Source: Amycolatopsis sp. EV170708-02-1 (GTDB taxonomy: Bacteria > Actinomycetota > Actinomycetes > Mycobacteriales > Pseudonocardiaceae). From it: 64,000 nt of DNA. The position numbers and the translations under genes are program-made. Where the stretch lies: positions 1,736,001-1,800,000 of the forward strand of contig NZ_CP092497.1 of assembly GCF_022479115.1 (NCBI RefSeq), written 5' to 3'. How positions within the stretch are numbered: the stretch's first letter is position 1; the number at the start of each line of letters is the position of its first letter. The notes beneath the pieces are model-generated. The model did not search any database, was not told the origin of the DNA, and worked only from the letters and a program-made list of their open reading frames with translations. This document shows positions 7,725 to 16,541 of the stretch, one piece after another.

Positions 7725-9347
7725 ATGGCTGAACTCGGCACCGAGATCCTCGTCGCGGGCGGTGGGGTGGGTGGCGTCGCCGCCGCGCTCGCCGCCGCGT
7801 CGGCGGGGCATCACGTCGTGCTGACCGAGGAGACCGACTGGCTCGGCGGTCAGTTCACCGCACAGGCGGTCCCCCCGGACGAGAACCCGTGGATCGAGCG
7901 TTTCGGCGGCACGGCCACCTATCGCGCCTTCCGTGAAGGCGTACGTGACTACTACCGGCGGAATTACCCGCTGCGCGCCGAAGCGGCGGCGTTGACCGAC
8001 CTCAACCCGGGCGCGGGCAGGGTGAGCAAGCTGTGTCACGAGCCGCGTGTCGCGCTCGCCGTGCTGGAGTCGATGCTGGCGCCGCACCGGGCCGCCGGAC
8101 GGCTGACCGTGCTGGCGCGTCACCGGCCGGTCGCCGCGGACGTGAGCGGCGATCGCGTCGACGCCGTCACGTTCGAAGGACCCGGCGGGGAACGCGTCAC
8201 GGTGCGTGCGGAGTATGTGCTCGACGCGACCGAGAACGGCGACCTGCTGCCGTTGACGGGCACCGAGTTCGCGATCGGCGCCGAAGCGCAGTCCGATCAC
8301 GGCGAACCGCACGCTCCGGAGCAGGCCGATCCCGGCAACCTCCAGGGGATCACCTACTGCTTCGCGCTCTCGCACCACGCGGGCGAGGACCACACGATCG
8401 ACCGGCCGGAGATGTACGGCTTCTGGCGCGAGTACCAGCCCGATTTCTGGCCGGGACCGCTGCTCGGTTTCCTCGCCCCGGATCCGCGTTCGCTGGCCCC
8501 GGTCGGCCGCACCTTCGACCCGAACCCCGGCACCGATCCGCTGGCGGTGAGCGCGGACCAGAGCGCCGACGCCGGGGACAAGGAGCTGTGGGGCTTCCGC
8601 CGGATCCTCGCGCGCAAGCTGCACCGGCCGGGCGCCTTCGACTCGGACATCACGCTGGTGAACTGGCCGCTCAACGACTACTGGCTCCGGCCGGCGGTGG
8701 AGATCGACGGTGTGAGCACCGCCGAGGACGTCGCGCTGGCCCATCACGAGGCCAAACAGCTCTCGTTGTCGGTGCTGTACTGGTTGCAGACGGAGGCACC
8801 GAGGCTCGACGGCGGCACCGGCTTCCCCGGGTTGAAACTGCGTCGCGACGTCGTCGACACGGACGACGGTCTGGCCAAATCCGCGTATGTGCGCGAAGCA
8901 CGCCGGATCCGGGCCGTGACGACGATCGTCGAGCAGGACGTTTCGCTGGACGTACTCGGCCCGACCGGACGCAAACGCCGCGAGGACTCCGTCGGCGTCG
9001 GCAGCTACCGGATCGATCTGCATCCCTCGACGGCGGGCGACACCTACGTCGACGTCCCGAGTGTGCCGTTCGAGCTGCCTCTGGGCGCGTTGCTGCCCCA
9101 GCGGATGCGGAACCTGTTGCCCGCGGGGAAGAACATCGGCACGACCCACATCACCAACGGCTGTCACCGGCTGCACCCCGTGGAGTGGAACGTCGGCGAG
9201 GTCGCCGGCCACCTCGCCGGATTCGCGCTGCGCGGCGGCGGCGAGCCGCACGCCGTCCGGGACGACCCGGCGCGGTTCGAGGAGTTCGCCCGAGTGCTGG
9301 ACCGGGCAGGCGTCGAACGGCGCTGGCCCGAGGTCCGCGGTTACTGA
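7725..9347 (+). CDS. FAD-dependent oxidoreductase
   Basis: 540 aa from the ATG at 7725, 8 bp after lacI. The N-terminal dinucleotide site is ILVAGGGVGGVAAALAAASAGHHVVLTEE followed by DWLGGQFTAQ, the pattern of the FAD-dependent oxidoreductase family PF12831. The end carries a second FAD-contact pattern, LPAGKNIGTTHITNGCHRLHPVEWNVGE, with a conserved Cys. The substrate is not evident. In this operon it would oxidise an intermediate imported by the permease and feed the ATP-dependent hydantoinase-type enzyme. No transmembrane segments were seen, so it should be cytosolic. Confidence 0.85.
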   Translation: MAELGTEILVAGGGVGGVAAALAAASAGHHVVLTEETDWLGGQFTAQAVPPDENPWIERFGGTATYRAFREGVRDYYRRNYPLRAEAAALTDLNPGAGRVSKLCHEPRVALAVLESMLAPHRAAGRLTVLARHRPVAADVSGDRVDAVTFEGPGGERVTVRAEYVLDATENGDLLPLTGTEFAIGAEAQSDHGEPHAPEQADPGNLQGITYCFALSHHAGEDHTIDRPEMYGFWREYQPDFWPGPLLGFLAPDPRSLAPVGRTFDPNPGTDPLAVSADQSADAGDKELWGFRRILARKLHRPGAFDSDITLVNWPLNDYWLRPAVEIDGVSTAEDVALAHHEAKQLSLSVLYWLQTEAPRLDGGTGFPGLKLRRDVVDTDDGLAKSAYVREARRIRAVTTIVEQDVSLDVLGPTGRKRREDSVGVGSYRIDLHPSTAGDTYVDVPSVPFELPLGALLPQRMRNLLPAGKNIGTTHITNGCHRLHPVEWNVGEVAGHLAGFALRGGGEPHAVRDDPARFEEFARVLDRAGVERRWPEVRGY

Positions 9348-9371
9348 CCCCATTCCCCCAGGAGGTGGACG

Positions 9372-11510
9372 ATGACGTCCGAACCCACTCCGGTACGCAT
9401 CGGCATCGACGTCGGTGGCACGTTCACCGACGCCGTCGCCGTCGACGCGCGCACGTTCGCGCTGCTCGGCCAGGTCAAGGTCCCGACCAGCCACGACCAC
9501 GAAGACGGTGTCGCACACGGGATCCTCGAGGCGCTGGAGAAGCTCCGTGCCGAGGTCGGCATCGGCGCCGAGGACGTGTCGTTCCTCGCGCACGGCACCA
9601 CCCAGGCGACCAACGCGTTGCTGGAAGGCGACGTGGCGACGGTCGGGATCGCCGGGGTGGGCACCGGGTTCGACGCTTTCGCCACCCGGCGGCTCGGGGC
9701 GTTCGCGAAGATGGAGCTGGCACCCGGACGGAAACTCCCGGTGCGGTTCGCGCCGGTGCGTGAGCTCGCCGAAGCGGGCGAGGCCGTCGAGGATCTGGTC
9801 CGCCAAGGGGCGGAGGTGATCGTCGCCGTCGAACCGTTCAGTGTGGACGATCCGGAGGGGGAGCGGGCGGTGGCGGCCGCCGCTCGGGAGCGGGACGTGC
9901 TCGCCACGGCCACGCACGAGATCACCGGTCTGTACGGGCTCACGAAGCGGGCGCGCACCGCGGTGCTGAACGCGGGGATCATGCCGCGCATGGTGTCGAC
10001 CGCCGACCTGGTCGAGGCGAGTGTGCGCCGGGCGGGGGTGACCGCGCCGTTGATGGTGGTGCGTGGTGACGGCGGCGTCATGTCGTTGCCGGAGATGCGG
10101 CGGCGGCCGCTGCTGACGGCGCTGTCCGGGCCCGCCGCGGGAGTCGCGGGCGCGTTGATGGGGGAGAAGCTCAGCGAAGGGCTGTTCCTCGAGACCGGCG
10201 GCACGTCCACCGACATCAGCGTGGTCCGCCGTGGCCGGGTGCTGGTGCGCCACGCGCACCTCGGCGGGCACGAGACCTATCTGCCCGCACTCGACGTCCG
10301 CACGATCGGCGTCGGCGGCGGCTCGTTGATCCGGTTCTCCGGACGTGCGGTGACCGACGTCGGGCCACGCAGCGCGCATATCGCGGGCCTGCCCTACGCC
10401 TGTTTCGCGCCCGCGTCGGCGCTGGAAGGGGCGAAACTGGTGACCGTTTCCCCTCGGCCGGACGATCCGAGCGACTACGTCGCGCTGGAAGCGCCCGACG
10501 GCAAGCGATACGCGCTCACTCTGACGTGTGCCGCGAACGCGCTCGGCGTCGTGCCCGGTGATTCGTACGCACATTCCGAGGCGGAGTCCGCGCGGCTGGC
10601 GCTGGCACCGCTCGCGGAGGCGATGGGGACTTCGGTGGAGGAGGCCGCGCGGGCGGTGTCGCGCCAGGCGGTGAAGCCGGTGCGCGCGGTCGTCGACGAG
10701 CTGGTCCGGGAATACCGGCTTGATCGACCGACCCTGGTCGGCGGCGGAGGCGGAGCGGCAGCGGTCACCCCGTTCCTCGGCGAGGATTCCGGGCACGACT
10801 GGCGGATCGCCGCACACGCCGAGGTCATCAGCCCGCTCGGCGCCGCGCTGGCCTTGGTCCGGGAGTCGGTCGAGCGGATCGTGCCCAGTCCGTCCAACGC
10901 CGATGTCCTCGCCGTGCGGTCCGAAGCCGAGGCCGCCGTCGTCGCGCAGGGCGCCGATCCGGCCGGTGTCGAGGTCGATGTCACGGTCGACCCGCAACGC
11001 AACCTGGTGCGCGCGGTCGCCACCGGCGCCACCGAACTGCGCACCAAGGACCGAGCGTCCACAGTGGACGAGGAAGCGATCGGCGCGGCGGTCGCGCGCA
11101 GCATCGGTGTCGGTCCCGACCGGCTGCGGCGCGTCGCGGCCACCGCGCATCACCGGGTCTTCAGCGCGCCGGCCCGGCGGCAGGGCGTGTTCGGCCGGTT
11201 CACGAAGCCGGTGCGGCATGTGCGGGTAGTTGACGGCGAAGGCGTGATCCGGCTGCACGGCGCGGGCGCGGTCGTCGAGACCTCCGACGCGGGTTCCGCC
11301 CCGACGCGGCTGGCCACGCTCACCGACCAGCACACCCGCTACGGCGACGGCGGCTCCCGCGCGCCGGCCGTCTGGTTGCTGGTGGGGCCCAAGATCGCGG
11401 ATCTGTCCGGTGTACTCGACAGGGACCAGCTGCTCGCGCTGGCCGGGGCCGAGCTGAAGACCCGTGCGAGTGACGAGCCGGTCGTCGTGATCCTCCAGGA
11501 CCGCCGATGA
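9372..11510 (+). CDS. Hydantoinase/oxoprolinase family protein (HyuA-like, ATP-dependent)
   Basis: 712 aa behind AGGAGG. The N-terminal ATPase signature is RIGIDVGGTFTDAV, with HGTTQATNALLEG next. A second sugar-kinase-fold motif is LFLETGGTSTDISVVRRGR, followed by RTIGVGGGSLIRF. Family members open lactams such as hydantoins or 5-oxoproline, or carboxylate ketones, using ATP. They often need a separate HyuB subunit, which is absent here. Residues beyond ~540 form a longer C-terminal extension than in minimal HyuA proteins, which may replace a partner. It shares 4 bp with the next gene, implying translational coupling. Confidence 0.88.
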   Translation: MTSEPTPVRIGIDVGGTFTDAVAVDARTFALLGQVKVPTSHDHEDGVAHGILEALEKLRAEVGIGAEDVSFLAHGTTQATNALLEGDVATVGIAGVGTGFDAFATRRLGAFAKMELAPGRKLPVRFAPVRELAEAGEAVEDLVRQGAEVIVAVEPFSVDDPEGERAVAAAARERDVLATATHEITGLYGLTKRARTAVLNAGIMPRMVSTADLVEASVRRAGVTAPLMVVRGDGGVMSLPEMRRRPLLTALSGPAAGVAGALMGEKLSEGLFLETGGTSTDISVVRRGRVLVRHAHLGGHETYLPALDVRTIGVGGGSLIRFSGRAVTDVGPRSAHIAGLPYACFAPASALEGAKLVTVSPRPDDPSDYVALEAPDGKRYALTLTCAANALGVVPGDSYAHSEAESARLALAPLAEAMGTSVEEAARAVSRQAVKPVRAVVDELVREYRLDRPTLVGGGGGAAAVTPFLGEDSGHDWRIAAHAEVISPLGAALALVRESVERIVPSPSNADVLAVRSEAEAAVVAQGADPAGVEVDVTVDPQRNLVRAVATGATELRTKDRASTVDEEAIGAAVARSIGVGPDRLRRVAATAHHRVFSAPARRQGVFGRFTKPVRHVRVVDGEGVIRLHGAGAVVETSDAGSAPTRLATLTDQHTRYGDGGSRAPAVWLLVGPKIADLSGVLDRDQLLALAGAELKTRASDEPVVVILQDRR
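11058..11068. repeat. TCCACAGTGGA palindrome
   Basis: One of four copies of TCCAC(A/T)GTGGA in the window. This one lies inside the hydantoinase/oxoprolinase gene. Confidence 0.7.
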
Positions 11511-12019
11511 GCGACCTCGATCTGGCCGTCGAACTCCTGCGGGCGACGCCCACGCACGAGAACCGCACCGACGGACAACTGCGGGCTTGGGCGGAGATCG
11601 CGTTGGCCTACGGCGACGAGCTGGCCACCGGAACCGACTCCGACGACGTCCAGGTCGTGGAGCGCGAAGGCGGCGTCAGCGACGGTGAGCTGCTGCTCGC
11701 CGAGTACCAGCGCGGCATGGTCGTCGTGTACACCGAGGCGCTGCAACGGGTCGAGGAACTGGCGCGTGCACGAGGATGGCCGGTCACCCGCGAAGCGCTG
11801 CGCCGGGCGGCGGTGGCACACGAACTCGCGCACCACCGGCTCGACGTGCGCGAGCTGAACCGCCGGCTCGGGCATACCGCGTTCCGGCTCGGGCCGCTGC
11901 GCCTGCGCGGCCATGTCGCGGGCGCTGAGGAGATCTCCGCGCACCGCTTCGCCCATCTTCGCAGCGGTCTGGCCGTCAGCCCGCTGCTGATCACCACCGC
12001 GCTCACGGGAGGGAAGTGA
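11507..12019 (+). CDS. Small HExxH protein in the LacI operon, function unknown
   Basis: 170 aa, starting inside the hydantoinase stop (ATGA). Residues 105-109 read HELAH followed by HRLD, a zinc-peptidase-type HExxH in a predicted helix (REALRRAAVAHELAHHRL). There is no obvious third ligand, though His123, His135 and the final AEEISAHRFAH region are candidates. No signal peptide or membrane segment is visible. I know no named family. Its tight position between the ATP-dependent lactamase-like enzyme and the permease suggests a role in the same pathway, perhaps as a metallohydrolase or as a metal-binding accessory subunit. Confidence 0.7.
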   Translation: MSDLDLAVELLRATPTHENRTDGQLRAWAEIALAYGDELATGTDSDDVQVVEREGGVSDGELLLAEYQRGMVVVYTEALQRVEELARARGWPVTREALRRAAVAHELAHHRLDVRELNRRLGHTAFRLGPLRLRGHVAGAEEISAHRFAHLRSGLAVSPLLITTALTGGK

Positions 12020-12021
12020 CC

Positions 12022-13293
12022 ATGGGAATCGCGATTCTCGTCCTGATGGCGGTGGGTGTGGTGCTGATGCTCACCCGTGTGCTGCCCACGGCGTTCGCCC
12101 TCGTGCTGCTCGCACTCGGCATCGCCGTACTCGCCGGAGCACCCCTGACGGGTGCGAAGGACAGCATCCTGACCGGAGTGCTCCAGACCGGCTCCGCGAC
12201 GCTCGCGTCCACGATGATCGCCGTCCTGCTCGGCTCGTGGCTCGGCACCCTCATGGACGAGACCGGCATCGCCGGCACCCTCGTGCGCAAGATCGTCGAG
12301 TTCGGCGGGGAGCGGCCGTCGGTCGTCGCGCTCGGCGTGTTCGGCGTGTCGATCCTGTGCGGCAGCATCACCGGCTCGGCCCCGGCCGCCATGCTCGCCG
12401 GTGTGGTCGGCATCCCGGCGATGATCGCGGTCGGCGTCAGTCCCGTCGCGGCGGGCGGTACCGTGCTGATGGGCATCTCGGCGGGCTCGCCGCTGGAACT
12501 GGCCGTGTGGCAGTTCCTGTCCGACGCGCTGGGCGCGCCGGTTTCCGACGTCAAGTCGATCATGATCAAACTGTTCCCGATGGCGCTCGTCGTGGGCATC
12601 GCCTACGTCCTCGTCCAGACGCGGCGCGGTGCCCGGCACACGTGGGCGGTGAAACTGGCTCGGCCGAAGGCGCGCGTCCGTCGTGGAGACGCCCCTTGGT
12701 ACGCGCTGCTTTCGCCGTTGCTGCCGATCGTCCTCGCGCTCGGCTTCGCGGTGCCGATCGTGCCGTCCCTGCTGGCCGGTGTGGTCTACGCGCTCGTGAC
12801 GACGACGAAATGGGGTGAGCTCAGCGGACGTGGCCTGCGTTCGTTGTACAAGGCGTTCGACGTCGCGGCGCCGCCGATCGTGCTGTTCGTGGCGATCGGG
12901 ATGCTGCTGGCCGCGGTGAAACTCCCCGGCGCGAAGGGCGCGCTGACGCCGATCGTGGCGTCCATCAGCCCGGCCGGTGCGGTGTGGTTCGTCGTGGTCT
13001 TCGCCGCGCTGGTCCCGTTGTGCCTGTTCCGCGGCCCGCTGAACGTGTTCGGCCTCGGAGCCGGTGTCGCGGGCGTGCTGGTCACCGGTGGCATCTACCC
13101 GCTTCCCGCCGTCGTCGGGCTGATGGCGTCCTACAACCAGGTGTTCAGCGTCTCCGACCCGACCAGCACGCAGACCGTGTGGGCGTCCCAGTACGCCGGG
13201 GTGCGCCCGGAACGGGCGATGGTCTCGACGCTGCCGTACACCTGGCTGGTCGGTCTGGGCGGCATGGTGCTCACCGCGGTGCTGTACCTGTGA
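12022..13293 (+). CDS. Permease of the ion-transporter/DctM-like superfamily
   Basis: 423 aa, almost entirely hydrophobic, with about eleven membrane segments. The ATG at 12022 is preferred because GGGAGGGA lies 8-9 nt upstream. A GTG at 12016 overlapping the previous stop is the alternative. Repeated Gly-Ser hairpin patterns such as GSITGSAPAAML and GTVLMGISAGSPLEL, plus SVSDPTSTQTVW near the end, resemble carboxylate transporters of the CitMHS/DctM type. It probably imports the organic-acid or lactam substrate of the operon. It ends overlapping the hydrolase start. Confidence 0.8.
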   Translation: MGIAILVLMAVGVVLMLTRVLPTAFALVLLALGIAVLAGAPLTGAKDSILTGVLQTGSATLASTMIAVLLGSWLGTLMDETGIAGTLVRKIVEFGGERPSVVALGVFGVSILCGSITGSAPAAMLAGVVGIPAMIAVGVSPVAAGGTVLMGISAGSPLELAVWQFLSDALGAPVSDVKSIMIKLFPMALVVGIAYVLVQTRRGARHTWAVKLARPKARVRRGDAPWYALLSPLLPIVLALGFAVPIVPSLLAGVVYALVTTTKWGELSGRGLRSLYKAFDVAAPPIVLFVAIGMLLAAVKLPGAKGALTPIVASISPAGAVWFVVVFAALVPLCLFRGPLNVFGLGAGVAGVLVTGGIYPLPAVVGLMASYNQVFSVSDPTSTQTVWASQYAGVRPERAMVSTLPYTWLVGLGGMVLTAVLYL

Positions 13294-14078
13294 TCACGAC
13301 GTCCGACGGGCTCCGGCTCGACAGCGTCCGGCACCGGGGCGGCCCGGAGACGGTGGTGCTCGTCCACGGCATCACCGCGGATCTCGACGAGAACGGCCTG
13401 TTCAGCGCGCTCGCGCCGAGGCTCACCGCCGCGGGTTTCACCGTGCTGCGGTTCTCCTTTCGCGGGCACGGCCGCAGTGATGGGCGGCCGAGGGACATGA
13501 CCATCGCGGGCGAACTGCTGGACCTGCGTGCCGCGGTGGGCTCGGTGGACGGGCCCGTGTCGGTGGTGGCATCGAGCTTCGGCGCGGTGAGCGCGACCCT
13601 GTCGCTGGCGTCGCTCCCCGTGCGGCGGGTCGTGCTCTGGCAGCCGGTGCTCGACTTGCGGCGGACGTTCCTGGAACCGGAGCTGCCCCGAGGGCTCGCC
13701 CTGTACTCGGATCGGACTTCGTTGACGCACAAGGGGTTTCTGGATATCGAAGGCCGGTTTCAGCTGGGGGCCGCGCTGTTCGACGAGTTCGCCCACCTGG
13801 ATCCGCGCGGCGCTTTCCTTTCGTCCGCGATACCCGGGCTCGTCGTCCACGGTTCGGAGGACGAGCACGTATCCCATGCGATCGCGCAGGAGGCCGCCCT
13901 CGCGCGGCCGGATACGAGCTGGCACTCGCTCGCCGGTGCGGGGCACGGGTTCGGAGACTCGGCGGAGGAAGCGCTGGATGTCACGGTGCGGTGGCTTTCG
14001 CGCGTCACGACCAGCGGCGGTTCCAGCGCGCCCGTTGCGGCGCACCGCTCCGGTCCACCTCAGGCCGGTCGATCATGA
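13290..14078 (+). CDS. Alpha/beta hydrolase
   Basis: 262 aa from a GTG at 13290 that overlaps the permease stop (GTGA). The fold is clear: VVLVHGITADL oxyanion region, FRGHGRSDG, nucleophile elbow VVASSFGAVS (Ser in SSFGA), acid in VVHGSEDEHV, and catalytic His in GAGHGFGD. It is close to serine aminopeptidase/esterase types. It would hydrolyse an ester or amide in the operon's pathway. The final 74 bp overlap the convergent gene, so one of the two C-termini may be over-long, although both frames look coding. Confidence 0.85.
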   Translation: MITTSDGLRLDSVRHRGGPETVVLVHGITADLDENGLFSALAPRLTAAGFTVLRFSFRGHGRSDGRPRDMTIAGELLDLRAAVGSVDGPVSVVASSFGAVSATLSLASLPVRRVVLWQPVLDLRRTFLEPELPRGLALYSDRTSLTHKGFLDIEGRFQLGAALFDEFAHLDPRGAFLSSAIPGLVVHGSEDEHVSHAIAQEAALARPDTSWHSLAGAGHGFGDSAEEALDVTVRWLSRVTTSGGSSAPVAAHRSGPPQAGRS

Positions 14079-14475
14079 TGGACGTGTCGTCGAAGTACGT
14101 ATCGTCGGTGGTCTCGGCGTCCCCGACCGCGGTGTCGGCAGGCTCCGTCTGCTCGACGATCTGACGTTCCCACTCGGACAGCCCTTCGACCAGGTCGTCG
14201 AGGCGCTGTTCCACGGTACGCACGTCGTCGCCGCCCTCGACCGGGCCCAGCTCACGCAGCGCCCCCAAGGCTTTGCCCGCACCCTCGGCGAACGTGTCGT
14301 GGTACGCGGAACTGGCCGCCGCCTCCCGCAGGGTCAGCCGGCCGGCACGCACTTCCCTGGCGATCTCGGCGAGAACCGGGTTCCCGCTCTTCGCCGCGGC
14401 GTGGAGGGTGAGGGCATGGACCTTCTCAAGTTGCGCTGTCGGGAGTGGCTGCTTGGTGATCATCTCGTCCGGCAC
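14005..14475 (-). CDS. Conserved hypothetical protein paired with a WXG100-like gene
   Basis: About 156 aa. GTG at 14475 is chosen over ATG at 14481 because GGAGG lies 8 nt before it and only 2 nt before the ATG. The first 70 residues are helical with EIAREVRAGRLTLREAAASSAYHDTF. The middle (TVEQRLDDLVEGLSEWERQIV) looks like a coiled coil. The tail is acidic (DTYFDDTSIMIDR) and ends in a basic RWNRRW. No family is recognised. It starts 25 bp after the WXG-like gene, so it may be a chaperone or cognate partner for that substrate. Confidence 0.6.
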   Translation of the reverse strand: MPDEMITKQPLPTAQLEKVHALTLHAAAKSGNPVLAEIAREVRAGRLTLREAAASSAYHDTFAEGAGKALGALRELGPVEGGDDVRTVEQRLDDLVEGLSEWERQIVEQTEPADTAVGDAETTDDTYFDDTSIMIDRPEVDRSGAPQRARWNRRWS

Positions 14476-14500
14476 TGTCATCGCCTCCTGCACATTCGGC

Positions 14501-15592
14501 TCACACGGCCTCGGCAGGGTGGTCGTACAGTCGACTCTTCCCTGCACCGGGGAGTTTCCGCAACTCGCACTTCGGGGCATCGTCCATACTCATCGCCTGG
14601 ATGATCGTTTCCGCCATCTTCACCGTTTGTATGATGACGATGCCCAGCGTGAGAACGGCTCCGACAAGATCCCTGACCAAAGCCGCCGGAGCGGCCATTC
14701 CGCCGGTCATGCAGATCACGATGAAGTCGATCGCCAAATCGAGAATCGTGTTCACGAAGTCGCTCACATACGTTTGGACTTCATAGGCCAGTTCGGCGCA
14801 CAGCTTGTACGACTCATACAGATGCTTGAACGTCTCGGCTTCCACGTCCATCGCTTCCTTCAGCTTCGAGAAGTACTCGAGTGCGGCATCGGCGGCGTTG
14901 CCCTGCCAGTCCTCCTGAAGTTTGGCGAGAGCCGAGTCGAACTGGCCGGCCATCTTGTGGATCACCCACGAGCATCCTCGCCACTGCAGAGCGCACTCCG
15001 CCCACGCCCGCCAGTCACCGCTCAGCGTCTGGACGAGAAACGAGACGGGATCACCGTTGGTCTCTTCGAACAACCCGACGGACGAGCAGATGCCGGACAG
15101 CAGTTCCCGGGCGTAATACATGTAGCTGCCCCGATCCGAAACGAATCGCAAGCCGTTTTCCAGCCAACCGGCTTTCGGCTCCAGTCCGTCGACGTCCTCT
15201 TTCGCGACATCCAGGCCTTCCGAGGCCTCCTTGTAGTCGAAACTGGTCTTCGACGGAGGGTCCTTGAACATGAACGTTCCGTCCCCGGAGTCGCCCTGGT
15301 ACCCCTTGTCCAGCCGGGCCGCGTCTTCCTGGTCCTCTTTGTCGTAGCTGTCCGCGGCGAACTCGATTTCGGTACCGGCTTCGTCTCCGATCATGGACAG
15401 CAGACTCACCCGGCGGGTCATGCTCTCCACGACATCGGCGTGATAGCCCGACAGCCCGAAGAGCAGGCCCTCACCGTGGTCCGTCATGTCGAGAGAGTTC
15501 ATCGACAACTCCAGCGACCACGCGTCCCGGCCGAAGTCCTCGAGAAAGCCCGAGAACTTCCGCAATGAATCCGTATCGACTTCGAAAGACAC
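14501..15592 (-). CDS. WXG100-like type VII secretion substrate candidate
   Basis: 363 aa from a GTG at 15592 behind GGGGGAA. Residues ~215-260 contain a helix-turn-helix pair around the WxG motif (KLQEDWQGNAADAALEYFSKL), the hallmark of ESX substrates. The C-terminal part is hydrophobic: FVNTILDLAIDFIVICMTGG and LVGAVLTLGIVIIQTV. The first ~170 residues (SFEVDTDSLRKFSGFLEDFGRD, then an acidic DSYDKEDQEDAARLD stretch) show no known toxin motif. It probably interacts with a type VII secretion system encoded elsewhere. A membrane-inserting rather than enzymatic role is possible. Confidence 0.7.
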   Translation of the reverse strand: MSFEVDTDSLRKFSGFLEDFGRDAWSLELSMNSLDMTDHGEGLLFGLSGYHADVVESMTRRVSLLSMIGDEAGTEIEFAADSYDKEDQEDAARLDKGYQGDSGDGTFMFKDPPSKTSFDYKEASEGLDVAKEDVDGLEPKAGWLENGLRFVSDRGSYMYYARELLSGICSSVGLFEETNGDPVSFLVQTLSGDWRAWAECALQWRGCSWVIHKMAGQFDSALAKLQEDWQGNAADAALEYFSKLKEAMDVEAETFKHLYESYKLCAELAYEVQTYVSDFVNTILDLAIDFIVICMTGGMAAPAALVRDLVGAVLTLGIVIIQTVKMAETIIQAMSMDDAPKCELRKLPGAGKSRLYDHPAEAV

Positions 15593-15783
15593 GTGCTTCC
15601 CCCTTGATCCGACCTCGACCTTCCGCGGTGGACCAAGCCTTGTCGGCCCTCGAGCGGCCGGGCAACCGTTCCGGGCGGAGATGGGACAGCGGGATGACAC
15701 AGGATCCCTGACCTGCGGAGACGAGTGCTCCTGGAATGCGCCATGAGAGATGAGACGGCCCCGCGTCTGGTCGCCCCGGGGTC

Positions 15784-16494
15784 TCAAAGCCGGGCCGGAA
15801 GCCCCCAGGCTTCAGCCACGCGCTCCGGAGTCAGCACCGAAGCGGGCGCGCCTTCGCCGACAAGACGGCCGTCCTGCAGCAGCAGGCAGTGATCGGCCCG
15901 GCCCGCCACTTCGAGGTCGTGCGTGACCCGCAGAACCGTCGTGCCCTCGGCGAGCGCGGCGCGCAGTGCGTCGTCGATCAAACGGCGGGCGTGCAGGTCG
16001 AGACCGGCCGACGGCTCGTCGAGCAGCAGTAGCCCCGCTCGCTGGGCGAGCCCCTGGGCGACCAGCGCTCGTTGCCGCTGTCCGCCGGACAGCGTACCGA
16101 TCAACCGGTCGGCGATCGAGGTGATCTCCAGCAGTTCAAGGCATTCCCCGACGATCTTGCGGTCGGCCTTGGACAGGCGCCGCCAAGGACCCCGGTGTGC
16201 CCAGCGGCCCATCGTGACGGTGGCGCGCACGGTGATCGGCAGCGACCGCGACACCTCGCTCTGCTGGGTCACGTAGGCGACGCGACCCGGATCCCGGCGG
16301 GTCACCGAGCCGGTGGTCGGCGGGAGCACGCCCGCGACGAGGTTCAGCAGCGACGACTTGCCCGCGCCGTTCGCTCCGGCGACCGCGGTGACCCGCGACG
16401 ACGGGACCTGAGCGGTGATCCCGCGCAGCACTTCGCGGGAGCCGTAATGGGCGTGCGCGCGGTCGATCGTGAGCGCCGTTGTGTCCGGGGTCAT
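15784..16494 (-). CDS. aztA: Zinc ABC transporter ATP-binding protein AztA
   Basis: 236 aa from the ATG at 16494, behind GAAAGAGGT. Walker A is GANGAGKSS, the ABC signature is LSGGQRQRALVAQGLAQ, and Walker B is AGLLLLDEPSAGLD with the following His-loop in RVTHDLEV. It is the motor of the zinc importer whose permease gene is divergent, 47 bp away, with a Zur-type box in between. It acts at the inner face of the membrane. The ATPase is read separately from aztB, which allows one Zur site to control both directions. Confidence 0.9.
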   Translation of the reverse strand: MTPDTTALTIDRAHAHYGSREVLRGITAQVPSSRVTAVAGANGAGKSSLLNLVAGVLPPTTGSVTRRDPGRVAYVTQQSEVSRSLPITVRATVTMGRWAHRGPWRRLSKADRKIVGECLELLEITSIADRLIGTLSGGQRQRALVAQGLAQRAGLLLLDEPSAGLDLHARRLIDDALRAALAEGTTVLRVTHDLEVAGRADHCLLLQDGRLVGEGAPASVLTPERVAEAWGLPARL

Positions 16495-16512
16495 CGCACC
16501 TCTTTCAGATAA

Positions 16513-16527
16513 TGACAATCATTCCCA
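16513..16527. promoter_or_regulatory. Zur box
   Basis: TGACAATCATTCCCA fits the actinobacterial zinc-uptake-regulator pattern TG-N2-AAT-N-ATT-N2-CA. It lies between divergent aztA and aztB and directly abuts the aztB -10, so bound Zur-zinc would block that promoter and probably aztA too. Confidence 0.78.
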
Positions 16528-16528
16528 C

Positions 16529-16534
16529 TATAGT
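16529..16534 (+). promoter_or_regulatory. -10 element of a probable leaderless aztB promoter
   Basis: TATAGT ends 7 nt before the aztB GTG at 16542. Transcription would start at or next to the start codon. No ribosome site precedes the GTG, consistent with a leaderless message. Confidence 0.6.
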
Positions 16535-16541
16535 GTGACGC

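Noticed and set aside
7278-11333. Very long open frame (over 1300 codons) on the minus strand
   Set aside because: It lies opposite the FAD oxidoreductase and hydantoinase genes. Its translation is Arg/Gly/Pro/His-rich without motifs, the normal mirror of high-GC coding sequence.
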